From positions 635,420-699,419 of the forward strand of contig NZ_KE384567.1 of the NCBI RefSeq assembly GCF_000426765.1: DNA of 64,000 nt, in the 5' to 3' direction. This document shows, one piece after another, positions 38,614-49,234 of this stretch. The stretch comes from Vibrio litoralis DSM 17657 (GTDB lineage: Bacteria > Pseudomonadota > Gammaproteobacteria > Enterobacterales > Vibrionaceae). The translations under genes were made by a program, and so were the position numbers. The notes under the pieces were generated by a model. That model made no database searches. It saw only the letters and a program-made list of their open reading frames with translations, and was not told where the DNA came from. Position 1 is the stretch's first letter, and every line of letters begins with the position of its first letter.

Positions 38614-39339
38614 ATGACGATGCCTCTTGCGATAGAACTTAAACAGGTCAGCTTTACTTGGCCGAAACAATCCACACCTACCCTAGTGATAGAACAGCTG
38701 GCGATTAAATCTCAGCAACATGTGTTTATTCAAGGGCCCAGCGGTTGTGGAAAATCGACCTTGTTAAGCTTATTAACCGGAATAATGACGCCGCAATCAG
38801 GTCAAGTTCGTATTCTCGATAAGCAACTCAACCTGTTATCGCAAGCAGAGCGAGACAAATTTCGCGCTCGTCATATTGGCTATATCTTTCAGCAATTTAA
38901 TCTACTGCCTTACTTATCGGTGCTAGAAAATGTCTTGCTGCCTTGCCGGTTTTCTCGCGATCGTAAAGCCAAAGCTGAGCAACAAAGTGCCTCTCTAGAG
39001 CAACAAGCAAAGCAACTACTTACTCGATTACATTTGCCTACATCGTGTTTTGAGCAACCGATCAACGAACTGAGTATTGGTCAACAACAACGAGTCGCCG
39101 CCGCCCGAGCATTAATCGGTCAACCCGAAATCATTATTGCCGATGAGCCCACTTCAGCCCTAGATCAAGATAATCGCCAAGCTTTTATTGAGCTCTTAAT
39201 TGAAGAAGCCAATCAATCAGGTGCCACGGTAATTTTTGTCAGCCATGATTCTAGTTTGCGTCGTTACTTTGAGGTCTATGTTGACCTACCAGCCATTAAC
39301 CAAATCAGCCTAGTGAACCCACAACAAGAGGCAAACTAA
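38614..39339 (+). CDS. ABC transporter ATPase of the zinc cluster (LolD/MacB type)
   Basis: 241-aa ATPase with Walker A GPSGCGKST, Q-loop FQQFNLLPYLSVLENV, signature ELSIGQQQRVAAAR (LSIGQ rather than LSGGQ), Walker B IIADEPTSALD and switch FVSHD. It belongs to the LolD/MacB subgroup that pairs with FtsX-like permeases, not to the ZnuC type. It overlaps the permease start by one base (TAATG). Probably corresponds to the ATPase of the V. cholerae zrg locus; exact letter not assigned. Confidence 0.9.
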   Translation: MTMPLAIELKQVSFTWPKQSTPTLVIEQLAIKSQQHVFIQGPSGCGKSTLLSLLTGIMTPQSGQVRILDKQLNLLSQAERDKFRARHIGYIFQQFNLLPYLSVLENVLLPCRFSRDRKAKAEQQSASLEQQAKQLLTRLHLPTSCFEQPINELSIGQQQRVAAARALIGQPEIIIADEPTSALDQDNRQAFIELLIEEANQSGATVIFVSHDSSLRRYFEVYVDLPAINQISLVNPQQEAN

Positions 39340-40598
39340 TGAGTGCGATTATCTCTCTTGCTTGGAAGAGCTTACTCAACCGAAAAACCACCGCCATACT
39401 AACCATCATTACCGTGGCGATTTCAGTGGTGCTATTACTGGGTGTCGAACAAATCCGTACCCAAGCGAAAAGCAGTTTTGCTAACACCATTTCAAGTACC
39501 GATCTCATCGTTGGCGCGCGCTCGGGTGAAGTGAATTTATTGCTTTATTCGGTATTTCGCATTGGTAATGCCACCAATAATATTGGCTGGCAGAGCTATC
39601 AAGATATCGCAGCTCTACCACAAGTTAAGTGGGCCATTCCGATTTCTCTGGGAGATTCACACCGTGGCTTCCGTGTCATGGGCACTAATCAGGACTACTT
39701 TACATTCTATCGCTACGGAAGTAAGCAACCACTTACTTTCTCTCAAGGGAAAGCGTTTCATAGCTTATTTGAAACCGTGATTGGCTCGGATGTAGCTAAG
39801 AAACTCAACTACCAAATTGGTGATGAGATCATTATTGCTCATGGCATCAGTGATAAGTCTTTTACTCGCCACAAAAACTTACCCTTCACCATTACGGGTA
39901 TTTTAGCGCCAACCGGTACGCCCGTTGATAAAACTGTGCATGTTTCATTAGGTGCAATTGAAGCGATTCATGTTGGCTGGGAATCCGGTGCACACCTAGG
40001 ACACACTCCTGATAAACAAGTATTAGAGAACCAACAATTTGAGCCCAAAGAAATCACCGCGTTTATGCTGGGTCTGAACTCTAAAATCCAAACCTTTATG
40101 CTGCAAAGGCAAATCAACAATTACAACAAAGAACCTTTGAGTGCCATTTTACCCGGTATTGCATTAAGTGAATTGTGGGGAATGATGTCAGTAGCAGAAC
40201 AAGCCTTAATGGTCATCTCAGGTTTTGTGGTCATTGCTGGGCTACTAGGTATGTTGACGAGTTTACTTACCGGACTACAAGAACGTCGCCGCGAGATGGC
40301 AATTTTGCGGGCCATGGGGGCACAACCTAAACACATCTTCTTTTTATTGATGAGTGAAGCGAGTTTATTAACCTTACTTGGTATCACGGTTGGCACTGGA
40401 ATACTCTACCTTGTGTTAGCCGCTTGTGCGCCAATCATAGAACATCAATATGGCGTCAAAATTGCGTTAACCGCTTTATCCCAACATGACCTTATGTTAC
40501 TACTACTGGTACAAATTTCAGGAGTCGTGATCGGACTATTCCCATCACTTAAGGCATATCGTCATTCTGTCGCTGATGGCATGACCATAAAGGTATAA
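39339..40598 (+). CDS. FtsX/MacB-like ABC permease of the zinc cluster
   Basis: 419-aa permease: one N-terminal transmembrane helix (TAILTIITVAISVVLLLGV), a periplasmic MacB-type domain (GSDVAKKLNYQIGDEIIIAHG) and three C-terminal helices with the FtsX-type segment LQERRREMAILRAMGAQPKHIFFLLMSEA. This architecture is known for mechanotransmission or lipoprotein extraction rather than classical import, so its pairing with a zinc-binding protein is noteworthy. Confidence 0.9.
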   Translation: MSAIISLAWKSLLNRKTTAILTIITVAISVVLLLGVEQIRTQAKSSFANTISSTDLIVGARSGEVNLLLYSVFRIGNATNNIGWQSYQDIAALPQVKWAIPISLGDSHRGFRVMGTNQDYFTFYRYGSKQPLTFSQGKAFHSLFETVIGSDVAKKLNYQIGDEIIIAHGISDKSFTRHKNLPFTITGILAPTGTPVDKTVHVSLGAIEAIHVGWESGAHLGHTPDKQVLENQQFEPKEITAFMLGLNSKIQTFMLQRQINNYNKEPLSAILPGIALSELWGMMSVAEQALMVISGFVVIAGLLGMLTSLLTGLQERRREMAILRAMGAQPKHIFFLLMSEASLLTLLGITVGTGILYLVLAACAPIIEHQYGVKIALTALSQHDLMLLLLVQISGVVIGLFPSLKAYRHSVADGMTIKV

Positions 40599-40600
40599 AG

Positions 40601-41149
40601 ATGCAAACTATCGCCATTCAACCTTTTCAATCAAACCATCTCGTCAATAGATTCTTATGGCTAAATATGCTGTTGGTGTGCCTTTGCGTGCCTCTCGCAG
40701 CTCATGCAGAACAAAAACAAGAGCCATTAAAACTTGACTGGATAGACTTAGTTCCAGTCGATGAGCAAAAGAACTTTGATAAACTCGGCATGCCTGCTCC
40801 CGGCAATCATACTGGCGGTAAGGCAAAACAAAATCCAATTGGTAATACTCGTCCTGAACTCAATAACAGTTATGTCAAAATTCCCGGCTTTGTTATTCCG
40901 CTAGAGGGCGATGAGAATACCATCACCGAGTTTTTACTGGTGCCATATTTTGGAGCTTGTATCCATGTGCCGCCACCGCCACCTAATCAGATTATTTATG
41001 TCAAATTTCCAAAAGGTGCGCCGGTTCAACAACTATGGGATGTGGTATACGTAATTGGGAAGTTAGAAACTCAAGTACTGGATCATGAACTGGCTCAAAC
41101 GGGATATACCTTACAAGGTGATGCCATCGAAGAATATGACGATATGTAG
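40601..41149 (+). CDS. DUF3299 exported protein of the zinc cluster
   Basis: 182 aa with an N-terminal signal (LNMLLVCLCVPLAAHA-EQK). The DUF3299 core is YVKIPGFVIPLEGDENTITEFLLVPYFGACIHVPPPPPNQIIYV. The conserved Cys and Pro-rich stretch is the family hallmark; function unknown, possibly metal handling given the neighbours. The start is 2 bp after the permease stop; a strong terminator follows. The V. cholerae locus is reported with five genes, but only four are seen here. Confidence 0.88.
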   Translation: MQTIAIQPFQSNHLVNRFLWLNMLLVCLCVPLAAHAEQKQEPLKLDWIDLVPVDEQKNFDKLGMPAPGNHTGGKAKQNPIGNTRPELNNSYVKIPGFVIPLEGDENTITEFLLVPYFGACIHVPPPPPNQIIYVKFPKGAPVQQLWDVVYVIGKLETQVLDHELAQTGYTLQGDAIEEYDDM

Positions 41150-41189
41150 CCAGCCCAAATAACGAATCAAATAACTAAGTAAATAACGA

Positions 41190-41215
41190 AAAGGGAGCTC
41201 AACGGCTCCCTTTTT
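41190..41215. terminator. Bidirectional terminator between the zinc cluster and cysC
   Basis: AAAGGGAGC, loop TCAACG, GCTCCCTTT followed by TTGC. Perfect stem between convergent operons. Confidence 0.9.
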
Positions 41216-41238
41216 GCTTCTATTATCGGTTAACTAGG

Positions 41239-41850
41239 TTAAGCAATTATCGCTCTATCTCGTAACTGATGTAGACAAACCTCCACCAGCTCATCCAATG
41301 ATTTATCGCCTGCTGGCAAATCAATTTCAGGATGTTGTGGGGCTTGATACTCAGAATCAATACCCGTGAAATTTGGGATCTCACCAGCTCTCGCTTTCTT
41401 GTATAAACCTTTCGGATCGCGCTTTTCACACACTTCTAAAGGCGCATTAACGAACACTTCGATAAACTCACCATCGGGCAGTAAATCACGCACCATTTGG
41501 CGTTCAGCGCGATGTGGAGAAATAAACGCCGAGAGTACAATCAAACCAGCATCAGCCATTAGTTTAGCCAACTCACCAATACGACGAATATTTTCTCGGC
41601 GATCTTGAGAGGAAAAGCCTAAATCACTGCATAAGCCATGACGCACATTATCGCCATCCAGCAAATAGGTGTGATACCCCAAACTAGCCAATTGAGACTC
41701 TAATGCCCCTGCGACCGTCGATTTTCCCGCACCCGATAAGCCGGTAAACCAAAGCACTACTGGCTTTTGCTTTTTTAATTCAGAGCGTGTTTGCTTGGTC
41801 ACCTGATGCTGGTGCCAAATGACATTTTCATCTTTATTCAAAACAGTCAT
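41239..41850 (-). CDS. cysC: Adenylyl-sulfate kinase CysC
   Basis: Phosphorylates APS to PAPS in sulfate assimilation. The 203-aa product (E. coli 201) has the P-loop [18 protein letters not shown], the [12 protein letters not shown] segment, with the phosphorylated Ser of the family, and [31 protein letters not shown]. Last gene of cysD-cysN-permease-cysC; a 55-bp gap separates it from the permease. Confidence 0.96.
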   Translation of the reverse strand: MTVLNKDENVIWHQHQVTKQTRSELKKQKPVVLWFTGLSGAGKSTVAGALESQLASLGYHTYLLDGDNVRHGLCSDLGFSSQDRRENIRRIGELAKLMADAGLIVLSAFISPHRAERQMVRDLLPDGEFIEVFVNAPLEVCEKRDPKGLYKKARAGEIPNFTGIDSEYQAPQHPEIDLPAGDKSLDELVEVCLHQLRDRAIIA

Positions 41851-41905
41851 TAATAGATTCCATGTTACTTAGCCAACCCTTACGATTCATATCGAAGAGT
41901 CCGCG

Positions 41906-43645
41906 TTAAAAAGGGAAGAAATAAGGGATTAGCGTCAATGTCACGATCGAATAAACAATCGAGATTGGCACTCCTATCTTAATAAAATCGTTAATATGAT
42001 AATTACCAACACTGTAAACCAGCAGGTTGGTTTGATAACCATAAGGCGAAATAAAGCTGGCGCTCGCCCCAAACAATACCGCCATAATAAACGGCATTGG
42101 ATCGACGCCATAACCTATCGCCATGCTATAACCAATCGGAAAAGCTAAAGCGGCCGCGGCATTATTAGTAATCAACTCGGTTAAAATAAGCGTAAGTAAA
42201 TAGGTGGCAATCACTGCGCCCATTGGCCCACCACCATTAAACAAATAAATGAACAAGTCCCCCATTTGTTTAGATAAGCCTGAAGACATCATGAGCTGCG
42301 CCAAACACAAAGCAGATCCCACGATCACCACTATATCGATAGGGAAACGACGTCTGAGTTCACTAATGCCCACCGCCCCGAGCACTAACATCACTACAAT
42401 ATAGCCAGCTAATCCTTTGATAATCGGAATCGCGCCTACCAGTGATAACCCTATAACCGCGGCAAAACCGAATAAAGCAATCGCGGATTTAGCTCGATCT
42501 AGCTTGGCACTCGAATCAAGATCGTTGATCAACACAAACTCTTTGCCATGATCTTGACGCGCAGAATGAAAGCCTTTGCCTGGAACCAATACTAAAGTAT
42601 CGCCAGCGGCCAGTTTTACATTGCCTAAGCCACCTTCTAAACGCTCGTGCCCGCGACGAATCGCCACGACTACTGCATCAAAACGATCACGGAATTGGCT
42701 CGACTTTAAAGTCTTATTACAAATTGAAGCCGACTGGCTCACCACTACCTCAATGAAGCTTTGTCCGTTCAGGTGATGCTGGCCAAATAAGGTAATGCCG
42801 GGGATCTCTTGTAATGTGGCAACACTTTCAACATCACCACAAAACAACAGACGATCATTTTCAAGTAATACTAGATCTGGCGTCACCGATGCGATAGTCA
42901 CCCCATCGCGGATCACTTCAGCTAAAAATAACTTACGTAACGCTCTCAAGTGATTTTGCGCAATACTTTTACCAATTAAAGGCGAGCCTGCTTCCACTCG
43001 CGCTTCTAAAAAGTAAGGGAGATCATCTTGCTCATTCGAATCGCTATGTGGCAGTAAATAACTCAGTGGAATCAGTACTAAAACGCCAATCACTAAAATC
43101 GCTAAACCAATACAGGTTGGAGCAAAAAAGCCAAGGCTCGGCAATCCAGCATCTACGACAAAGCTATTAATAATTAAATTCGTCGAAGTGCCAATTAAGG
43201 TTAAAGTACCACCAAGAATTGCAGCGTAAGATAACGGAATTAATAACCGCGATGGGGCATGAGAGTTATTACGCTTAATCGCACCAATCAAGGCCACCAC
43301 GACCGCGGTATTATTGGTAAAAGAAGAAAGAAAAGCAGTCGAAAAACCAAGCTTGGCGACTACACTACCCAATCGACCTGATGAAATATGGCGACTGATC
43401 CAACTGATCAAGCGGGTTTTCTCTAAGGCACATGAAGCTAAGATCAACAGTACTAACGTCAATAATGATGAGTTAGTAAAGTTCTTTGCGATGCCGTCAA
43501 GATCCACCGCGCCAGTCATAAATGCGACTAACGCGGCGGTAGCGAAAATAAAGCTCGGCTTAATCTTGGTGAAGATTAAACTACCAATAATGGCGATCAA
43601 CAGCAGTAATACCAACCATTTATCCCACATGGCAAACTCCACCAT
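41906..43645 (-). CDS. SLC13-family permease with RCK_C domains, probable sulfate transporter
   Basis: About 579 aa: an N-terminal bundle of hydrophobic helices, a central cytosolic part with two TrkA-C (RCK_C) domains (GSPLIGKSIAQNHLRALRKLFLAEV about 220-245, then EVVVSQSASICNKTLKSSQFRDRF), and a C-terminal permease half with a GSALCLAQLMMSSGLSK region. GTSTNLIINSFVVDAG is the SLC13 SNT motif. Its position between cysN and cysC argues for sulfate uptake, possibly Na+ coupled. Start candidates: ATG at 43645 (AAGG 7 nt upstream) or 43630 (GGAG 7 nt upstream). Confidence 0.87.
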   Translation of the reverse strand: MVEFAMWDKWLVLLLLIAIIGSLIFTKIKPSFIFATAALVAFMTGAVDLDGIAKNFTNSSLLTLVLLILASCALEKTRLISWISRHISSGRLGSVVAKLGFSTAFLSSFTNNTAVVVALIGAIKRNNSHAPSRLLIPLSYAAILGGTLTLIGTSTNLIINSFVVDAGLPSLGFFAPTCIGLAILVIGVLVLIPLSYLLPHSDSNEQDDLPYFLEARVEAGSPLIGKSIAQNHLRALRKLFLAEVIRDGVTIASVTPDLVLLENDRLLFCGDVESVATLQEIPGITLFGQHHLNGQSFIEVVVSQSASICNKTLKSSQFRDRFDAVVVAIRRGHERLEGGLGNVKLAAGDTLVLVPGKGFHSARQDHGKEFVLINDLDSSAKLDRAKSAIALFGFAAVIGLSLVGAIPIIKGLAGYIVVMLVLGAVGISELRRRFPIDIVVIVGSALCLAQLMMSSGLSKQMGDLFIYLFNGGGPMGAVIATYLLTLILTELITNNAAAALAFPIGYSMAIGYGVDPMPFIMAVLFGASASFISPYGYQTNLLVYSVGNYHINDFIKIGVPISIVYSIVTLTLIPYFFPF

Positions 43646-43654
43646 CACCTTGCC

Positions 43655-45109
43655 TTACTTCTTTTGAGTGTTAAGAGAAGACGAATCAAAAAGCTGGCTA
43701 ATATCTTTCGCTCCCCAATGCGGGAAATGCTTGCGGATCAGCGCATTGAGTTCAACTTCAAAGCTTGATGAAGCAGGAGCAGTTGCTTGCTGTTCGGTTA
43801 AACGCTCACGCACCATACCAGCACCAACAGTAACGTTGGTTAAGCGATCGATAATGATAAAACCACCGGTATCCGCGCACTCAGTATATTTATCTAACGC
43901 GACAGTTTCAGTTAATGATATTTCGCATAAACCAATACCATTCAACGGCAATTCCGTCGCATCAAACGCTTCTAACTTATTGATATCGTATTGATGCTTA
44001 ATCGACTCCAATTGCCCTACCGTTTGTTTACCAGCCACTTTAATGTCGTATTGACGACCCGCAGCGAAAGGCTGATCGGTCATCCATACCACATCGGCTA
44101 AAAACTGATTAGTAGCTTTGATGGTCGCGCCGGTTGGAACTAATAAGTCACCACGGCTAATATCAATTTCATCTTCTAACGTAACGGTTATCGCTTGGCC
44201 TGCTCGAGCAGAGTCTAAATCACCATCAAAGGTAACAATGCGAGCAACTTTAGAACTTTTACCAGAAGGCAGAGCAGTCACACTATCACCAACAGCAATC
44301 GTGCCATTGGCAATCGTGCCAGCAAAACCACGAAAATCGAGATTAGGCCGATTAACATATTGCACCGGTAAGCGGAACTCACCTTGAGTATGTTCTTGGC
44401 TTAAATCGATATCTTCTAAGATTTTCAGTAATGGCTGACCTTGATACCAAGCGAGGTTCTGAGTCTGATCGACAACGTTATCGCCTTCCAATGCGGAAAT
44501 CGGGATCAGTTGAATGTTGATATCTGGATTTAGGTTCTTCGAGAACTCTAAATATTCTTCACGGATATCGTTAAAACGTTGCTCAGAGTATTCCACCAAA
44601 TCCATTTTATTAACCGCAACTACAAAGTGGCGAATTCCTAATAAACTGGAAATAAATGAATGACGACGAGTTTGATCTAATACCCCTTTACGGGCATCAA
44701 TCAAAATCACGGCAACATCACAAGTCGAAGCACCGGTTGCCATATTACGGGTGTATTGCTCATGGCCCGGAGTATCGGCAATGATGAATTTACGTTTCTT
44801 GGTTGAGAAATAACGATACGCGACATCGATGGTAATACCTTGTTCACGCTCGGCTTGTAACCCATCGACTAGTAATGCTAAGTCAGGTCGCTCACCAGTA
44901 GTACCCACACGTTGGCTATCACTATTCACTGCGGCTAATTGATCTTCATAAATCTGCTTTGAATCGTGGAGCAGGCGACCGATTAAGGTACTTTTGCCAT
45001 CATCAACAGAGCCACAGGTTAAAAAACGCATCAATGATTTATATTGATGCTGGGTGAGGTAACCTTCGATGCCCAATTCAGCCAGTTCGGCTTCAACAAC
45101 TGCGTTCAT
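43655..45109 (-). CDS. cysN: Sulfate adenylyltransferase subunit 1 CysN
   Basis: GTPase subunit that drives APS formation with CysD. The 484-aa product (E. coli 475) shows G1 [37 protein letters not shown], and the EF-Tu-like domains 2 and 3. A CysC fusion is absent: the kinase is encoded separately. Its stop is close to the start of the permease gene, and it starts 29 bp after cysD. Confidence 0.97.
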   Translation of the reverse strand: MNAVVEAELAELGIEGYLTQHQYKSLMRFLTCGSVDDGKSTLIGRLLHDSKQIYEDQLAAVNSDSQRVGTTGERPDLALLVDGLQAEREQGITIDVAYRYFSTKKRKFIIADTPGHEQYTRNMATGASTCDVAVILIDARKGVLDQTRRHSFISSLLGIRHFVVAVNKMDLVEYSEQRFNDIREEYLEFSKNLNPDINIQLIPISALEGDNVVDQTQNLAWYQGQPLLKILEDIDLSQEHTQGEFRLPVQYVNRPNLDFRGFAGTIANGTIAVGDSVTALPSGKSSKVARIVTFDGDLDSARAGQAITVTLEDEIDISRGDLLVPTGATIKATNQFLADVVWMTDQPFAAGRQYDIKVAGKQTVGQLESIKHQYDINKLEAFDATELPLNGIGLCEISLTETVALDKYTECADTGGFIIIDRLTNVTVGAGMVRERLTEQQATAPASSSFEVELNALIRKHFPHWGAKDISQLFDSSSLNTQKK

Positions 45110-45138
45110 AATAAAATCCTTTTGATAACTTAACGGGC

Positions 45139-46047
45139 TTAGAAGTAGCCTTGGCGTTTTTTCAATTCCATCGATCCTGACTGATCATGGTCGATCGCGC
45201 GGCCCTGACGTTCACTGGATGTCGCCACCAACATTTCTTGAATGATCTCTGGCAAAGTCGCTGCCTCCGATTCGATTGCGCCAGTTAATGGGTAACAACC
45301 TAAAGTACGGAAACGTACACTCTTATGCTCAACCTTCTCACCTTCTTCGAATTGAAAACGCTCATCATCAACCATGATCAGCATGCCGTCACGATTAACT
45401 ACAGGTCTTACAGCTGAAAGGTACAGAGGAACAATCTCAATATTTTCTAGGTAGATGTATTGCCAAATATCCAATTCGGTCCAGTTTGAAAGTGGGAATA
45501 CACGAATACTTTCGCCTTTATTCACCTGGCCGTTATAAGTATGCCAAAGCTCTGGGCGCTGGTTTTTCGGGTCCCAAGTATGGTGCTTATCACGGAATGA
45601 GTAGACACGCTCTTTAGCACGAGATTTTTCTTCATCACGGCGAGCGCCACCAAATGCTGCATCAAAACCATATTTGTTTAATGCTTGCTTCAAGCCTTGG
45701 GTTTTCATGATATCGGTATGTTTCGATGAGCCATGAACGAAGGGATTACACCCCATCGCTAGTCCTTCAGGATTTTTGTGCACCAATAAATCAAAGCCAT
45801 ATTTCTTCGCGGTGCGATCACGAAATTCAATCATTTCTTTGAATTTCCAATCGGTATCCACATGCAAAAGTGGGAATGGGATCTTCCCTGGATAAAAAGC
45901 TTTACGTGCCAGATGCAGCATAACCGCTGAGTCTTTACCGATTGAATACATCATTACCGGGTTATCAAACTCGGCAGCCACTTCACGGATAATATGAATA
46001 CTCTCCGCCTCAAGTTGCTGTAAATGGGTTAAACGTTCTTGTTCCAT
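45139..46047 (-). CDS. cysD: Sulfate adenylyltransferase subunit 2 CysD
   Basis: Catalytic adenylyltransferase of the PP-loop ATP pyrophosphatase superfamily, 302 aa as in E. coli. Motifs: [55 protein letters not shown], and the Cys-containing [11 protein letters not shown]. First gene of the cysDN-permease-cysC run, downstream of cobA. Confidence 0.97.
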   Translation of the reverse strand: MEQERLTHLQQLEAESIHIIREVAAEFDNPVMMYSIGKDSAVMLHLARKAFYPGKIPFPLLHVDTDWKFKEMIEFRDRTAKKYGFDLLVHKNPEGLAMGCNPFVHGSSKHTDIMKTQGLKQALNKYGFDAAFGGARRDEEKSRAKERVYSFRDKHHTWDPKNQRPELWHTYNGQVNKGESIRVFPLSNWTELDIWQYIYLENIEIVPLYLSAVRPVVNRDGMLIMVDDERFQFEEGEKVEHKSVRFRTLGCYPLTGAIESEAATLPEIIQEMLVATSSERQGRAIDHDQSGSMELKKRQGYF

Positions 46048-46105
46048 GATTCATGTCCTTGCGCTAAATGCGTTTAATATTCAACGATGCGGCTCCTAAC
46101 TAGAG

Positions 46106-46981
46106 CTAAATCGCGATCGGCTGAGTTGAATTTTGTTGTTGAGCATGAGAGCCAAACCAAGAAAGCTTTGATGACAGATTCACCACTTCACCAATCACAA
46201 TTAAAGACGGTGACTGAGCATACTCGGCGAGGCTCGCTAACTCGGATAATGTTCCAATAAGCACTTTTTGTTTGGCTTGCGTTCCGCGTTCAATGATGGC
46301 AATTGGGGTATTGGTTGCTCGACCATGTTCAATCAATTGCTGCTGGATATAAGAAGACTTCATCAAGCCCATGTAGATCACGAGAGTTTGATGGCCACGA
46401 GCAAGTGTCGACCACTCCATCTGATCATCTTCAGATTTTAAATGGCCAGTGATAAACATGGCGGATTGGGCGTAGTCACGATGTGTCAGCGGGATCCCGG
46501 CATAAGCAGTCGCACCTGCCGCCGCGGTAATGCCAGGAATAACTTCAAAACCAATACCTGCATCGGCGAGCACTTCCAGCTCTTCACCGCCACGACCAAA
46601 CATGAATGGATCGCCACCCTTAATGCGGGCGACCTTGTAGCCTTGCTGAGCAAAGTCGACTAATAGCTGATTGGTTTTATGCTGAGGCACACTGTGATGT
46701 CCCGCTTTTTTACCGACGCAAACTAAAATGGTATCACTAGGAATAAGCGCCATAATCTCATCGGAGACCAAGTAGTCATACAGCACCACATCCGCTTGTT
46801 GTAAGTAAGACAAAGCTTTCAAGGTTAAAAGTTCAGCATCACCAGGTCCCGCACCAATCAGCGCAACTTGACCTGGCTTCAATTGACTTTGACTAAAATT
46901 CAGCAAGCTCTTTGTTTGGCTAGCTTGATTTGCTGCTGCGCTGCTTCCCTTCCTATTTGGGAATAAAGTAATCGTATCCAT
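46106..46981 (-). CDS. cobA: Uroporphyrinogen-III C-methyltransferase (SUMT)
   Basis: SAM-dependent methylation of uroporphyrinogen III to precorrin-2, on the way to siroheme for sulfite reductase. The start at 46981 ([12 protein letters not shown]) gives 291 aa; the frame extends 97 codons further, but that overlaps the divergent elaA gene and is not SUMT-like. The core has [55 protein letters not shown]. It is the free-standing SUMT type, not the CysG fusion, so precorrin-2 oxidation/chelation must be done elsewhere. Confidence 0.94.
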   Translation of the reverse strand: MDTITLFPNRKGSSAAANQASQTKSLLNFSQSQLKPGQVALIGAGPGDAELLTLKALSYLQQADVVLYDYLVSDEIMALIPSDTILVCVGKKAGHHSVPQHKTNQLLVDFAQQGYKVARIKGGDPFMFGRGGEELEVLADAGIGFEVIPGITAAAGATAYAGIPLTHRDYAQSAMFITGHLKSEDDQMEWSTLARGHQTLVIYMGLMKSSYIQQQLIEHGRATNTPIAIIERGTQAKQKVLIGTLSELASLAEYAQSPSLIVIGEVVNLSSKLSWFGSHAQQQNSTQPIAI

Positions 46982-47218
46982 ACTACTAGCTCTTCTCGAC
47001 TGAATGCTTATTAGGCAATCATTATGACGATCAGACGTTATTACCTGAAATGCTAAAATTTCATTTTTTATTCGAATAACTGCTAAGGGAATATAAAAGA
47101 CAGTTATAAATGAAAACAAATAGACGACAAATATAGGTGGGATATAGCTTGACTGGACGCTTGAGTCGATTATCTTAGTTTGTCTTACTGATCGACTAAG
47201 CCAAAGAGAAGTGTTTTT

Positions 47219-47668
47219 ATGCAATGGATTTGTAAATCTTTCGACCAACTTACCACTCACGAACTCTACCAATTACTAAAACTGCGTGTAGATGTGTTTG
47301 TGGTTGAGCAAACATGCCCTTATCCAGAGCTCGATGGCAAAGATCAACTTGAAGGGGTTTATCAACTGTTAGGCTACCAAGACAATCAATTAATTGCTTG
47401 CGCTCGTCTTCTTAAACAAGGCATAAGCTTTGATAATGCCAGTATTGGAAGAGTAGCCACTGATATAAATCACCGCGGTAACGGCTTAGGACATCAACTG
47501 ATTCAAACTGCGATTGAGTATAGTGTTCAATTATGGGGAGATGCTGACATTACCATTGGCGCACAATCTCATCTTGAGCACTATTATGCTAAACATGGAT
47601 TCAAGAAGGTTTCAGAGGAATATCTAGAAGATGATATTCCTCATATTGATATGACAAGAAGTGCGTAG
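47219..47668 (+). CDS. elaA: ElaA-like GNAT acetyltransferase
   Basis: 149-aa GNAT N-acetyltransferase of the ElaA family; substrate unknown. It shares the E. coli ElaA layout: [25 protein letters not shown], then [19 protein letters not shown] with the acetyl-CoA loop (RGNGLG), [15 protein letters not shown] and [13 protein letters not shown]. Divergent from cobA, with about 240 bp between the chosen starts, and convergent with ytfB. Confidence 0.88.
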   Translation: MQWICKSFDQLTTHELYQLLKLRVDVFVVEQTCPYPELDGKDQLEGVYQLLGYQDNQLIACARLLKQGISFDNASIGRVATDINHRGNGLGHQLIQTAIEYSVQLWGDADITIGAQSHLEHYYAKHGFKKVSEEYLEDDIPHIDMTRSA

Positions 47669-47679
47669 TAATACTGGGA

Positions 47680-48330
47680 TTATTCCGTACTACGTGCAAA
47701 GCCTCCGCTGGATAAGCGGAAAAACATCACCGGGCCATCTTCTTTTTCTATTCGAAGAATATCAAGATCGCCACGATTGGTGAGTTTAAACCGTACCAAT
47801 TGACCATATTGAATTTGACTCAACGGTTTATCCTTACCTTGAATTTCAACCAGCTGATTCAAATCAGATAGTGGCAAATCATTGTTGCGGAAGATCTGCG
47901 AAAGGGTATCGCCTTTCTGTACTGTATAGTCATTCCAAGGTTCAGGCCCAGCATTATTGCTCACCTTACGCTCGGGTTTATCTTCTGCATCCGCTTCAGG
48001 CCCACTTAACTGTACACGCTTTTCACTTTTTTCAACTTTAGGCTTAGGTTTGGTTGCTGCCGTTTCTTCACCGTTAATAACCAAAGGAACCGTCATACGT
48101 GACGGCTTATTAGTCTTAACGCTAACCTCTTGATCTTTAAATTCTGGTGATTTTTCACTAGGAAGTAACAGTAAGACAATGACGAGTGGAATAAGCACCA
48201 TCAGAATACGCTGATGCAGTTTAGGCAAAGAATGCCAAGCATCAATAACTCTAATCACAAGATCTGATTGGATAAATTTATCCTTTATAACTTGTGTACG
48301 GCTTTGGTTATTTTTTTTACGTTGGTTCAC
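47680..48330 (-). CDS. ytfB: YtfB-like OapA / LysM-like cell-envelope protein
   Basis: 216 aa, matching E. coli YtfB (212 aa, a cell-division-linked glycan-binding protein) by architecture and by its divergent pairing with fklB. A basic cytosolic N-terminus leads to the OapA segment VIRVIDAWHSLPKLHQRI and a single transmembrane helix (about 42-56), a charged linker, then an OapA/LysM-like domain (YTVQKGDTLSQIFRNNDLPLSDLNQLVEI) to the C-terminus. Confidence 0.87.
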   Translation of the reverse strand: MNQRKKNNQSRTQVIKDKFIQSDLVIRVIDAWHSLPKLHQRILMVLIPLVIVLLLLPSEKSPEFKDQEVSVKTNKPSRMTVPLVINGEETAATKPKPKVEKSEKRVQLSGPEADAEDKPERKVSNNAGPEPWNDYTVQKGDTLSQIFRNNDLPLSDLNQLVEIQGKDKPLSQIQYGQLVRFKLTNRGDLDILRIEKEDGPVMFFRLSSGGFARSTE

Positions 48331-48505
48331 GTTGCATCATCCTAATATTATTTGCGTCAAGGATATTCAATAAACTAATCGTTTTGTCAGTATATTACAA
48401 AATTTTCTATAGCTGTAACTGTTAATCTTGTATTGCTAACAAAGTTTCATCTATGAATCAGAACTGATATTCTTAGTGCTTCATTTAAGCAAACAAGAGA
48501 TTCGC

Positions 48506-49126
48506 ATGTCTGACGTTAAACTAGAAACTATTGAACAAAAAGCAAGTTACGGTATTGGTCTTCAAATGGGTCAACAACTTGCAGGAAGTGGCCTAGAAGG
48601 CCTAAATGTTGCCGCTATCGCTAAAGGTATCGCAACATCATTAACAGGTGACATGCCTGAAATCGAAGTTGATGACATTAACAATGCACTTCGTGAGCTT
48701 CATACTCGCGCTGAAACAGTACGTGCAGAAGCAGCAAAAGCAGCTGCTGAAGATGGCGAAGTATTCTTAAAAGACAATGCTTTACGTCCTGAAGTAACGA
48801 TTTTAGAATCAGGCCTTCAATACGAAGTGATCACTGAAGGTACTGGTGAAATCCCAACATCAGACAAGCAAGTACGCGTACACTACCACGGCCAATTAAC
48901 TGACGGTACTGTATTTGATAGCTCGGTATCTCGCGGCCAACCTGCTGAATTCCCAGTAACTGGCGTTATCGCTGGTTGGGTTGAAGCACTACAGCTTATG
49001 CCTGTTGGTTCAAAATGGAAACTGTATATCCCACAAGATCTTGCTTACGGTGAGCGTGGCGCAGGTGCAGCAATCCCTCCTTTTGCAGCCCTAGTATTTG
49101 AAGTTGAGCTTCTTGCTATCTTATAA
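48506..49126 (+). CDS. fklB: FKBP-type peptidyl-prolyl isomerase FklB
   Basis: FKBP22-like isomerase, 206 aa as in E. coli. The start at 48506 ([20 protein letters not shown]) is preceded by AAGAGAT; the in-frame ATG-like extension to 48476 is rejected for lack of conservation. N-terminal dimerisation helices, then the FKBP domain: [41 protein letters not shown], and [25 protein letters not shown]. Terminated by the hairpin at 49156. Confidence 0.96.
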   Translation: MSDVKLETIEQKASYGIGLQMGQQLAGSGLEGLNVAAIAKGIATSLTGDMPEIEVDDINNALRELHTRAETVRAEAAKAAAEDGEVFLKDNALRPEVTILESGLQYEVITEGTGEIPTSDKQVRVHYHGQLTDGTVFDSSVSRGQPAEFPVTGVIAGWVEALQLMPVGSKWKLYIPQDLAYGERGAGAAIPPFAALVFEVELLAIL

Positions 49127-49155
49127 CAATTGTTTTTAGATTGTTAATTTATATA

Positions 49156-49180
49156 AAAGCAGCGAACGCTGCTTTTTTTA
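49156..49180 (+). terminator. Rho-independent terminator of fklB
   Basis: AAAGCAGC, loop GAAC, GCTGCTTT followed by TTTTATT. Confidence 0.9.
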
Positions 49181-49234
49181 TTCATAAAAAACAGCTATAA
49201 CTAGATTCTAATTCAAGATAAATGGAATTCTGTT

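Noticed and set aside
46982..47272. N-terminal extension of cobA with a predicted hydrophobic segment
   Set aside because: It runs through the promoter region into the divergent elaA coding sequence; SUMT homology begins after the ATG at 46981.
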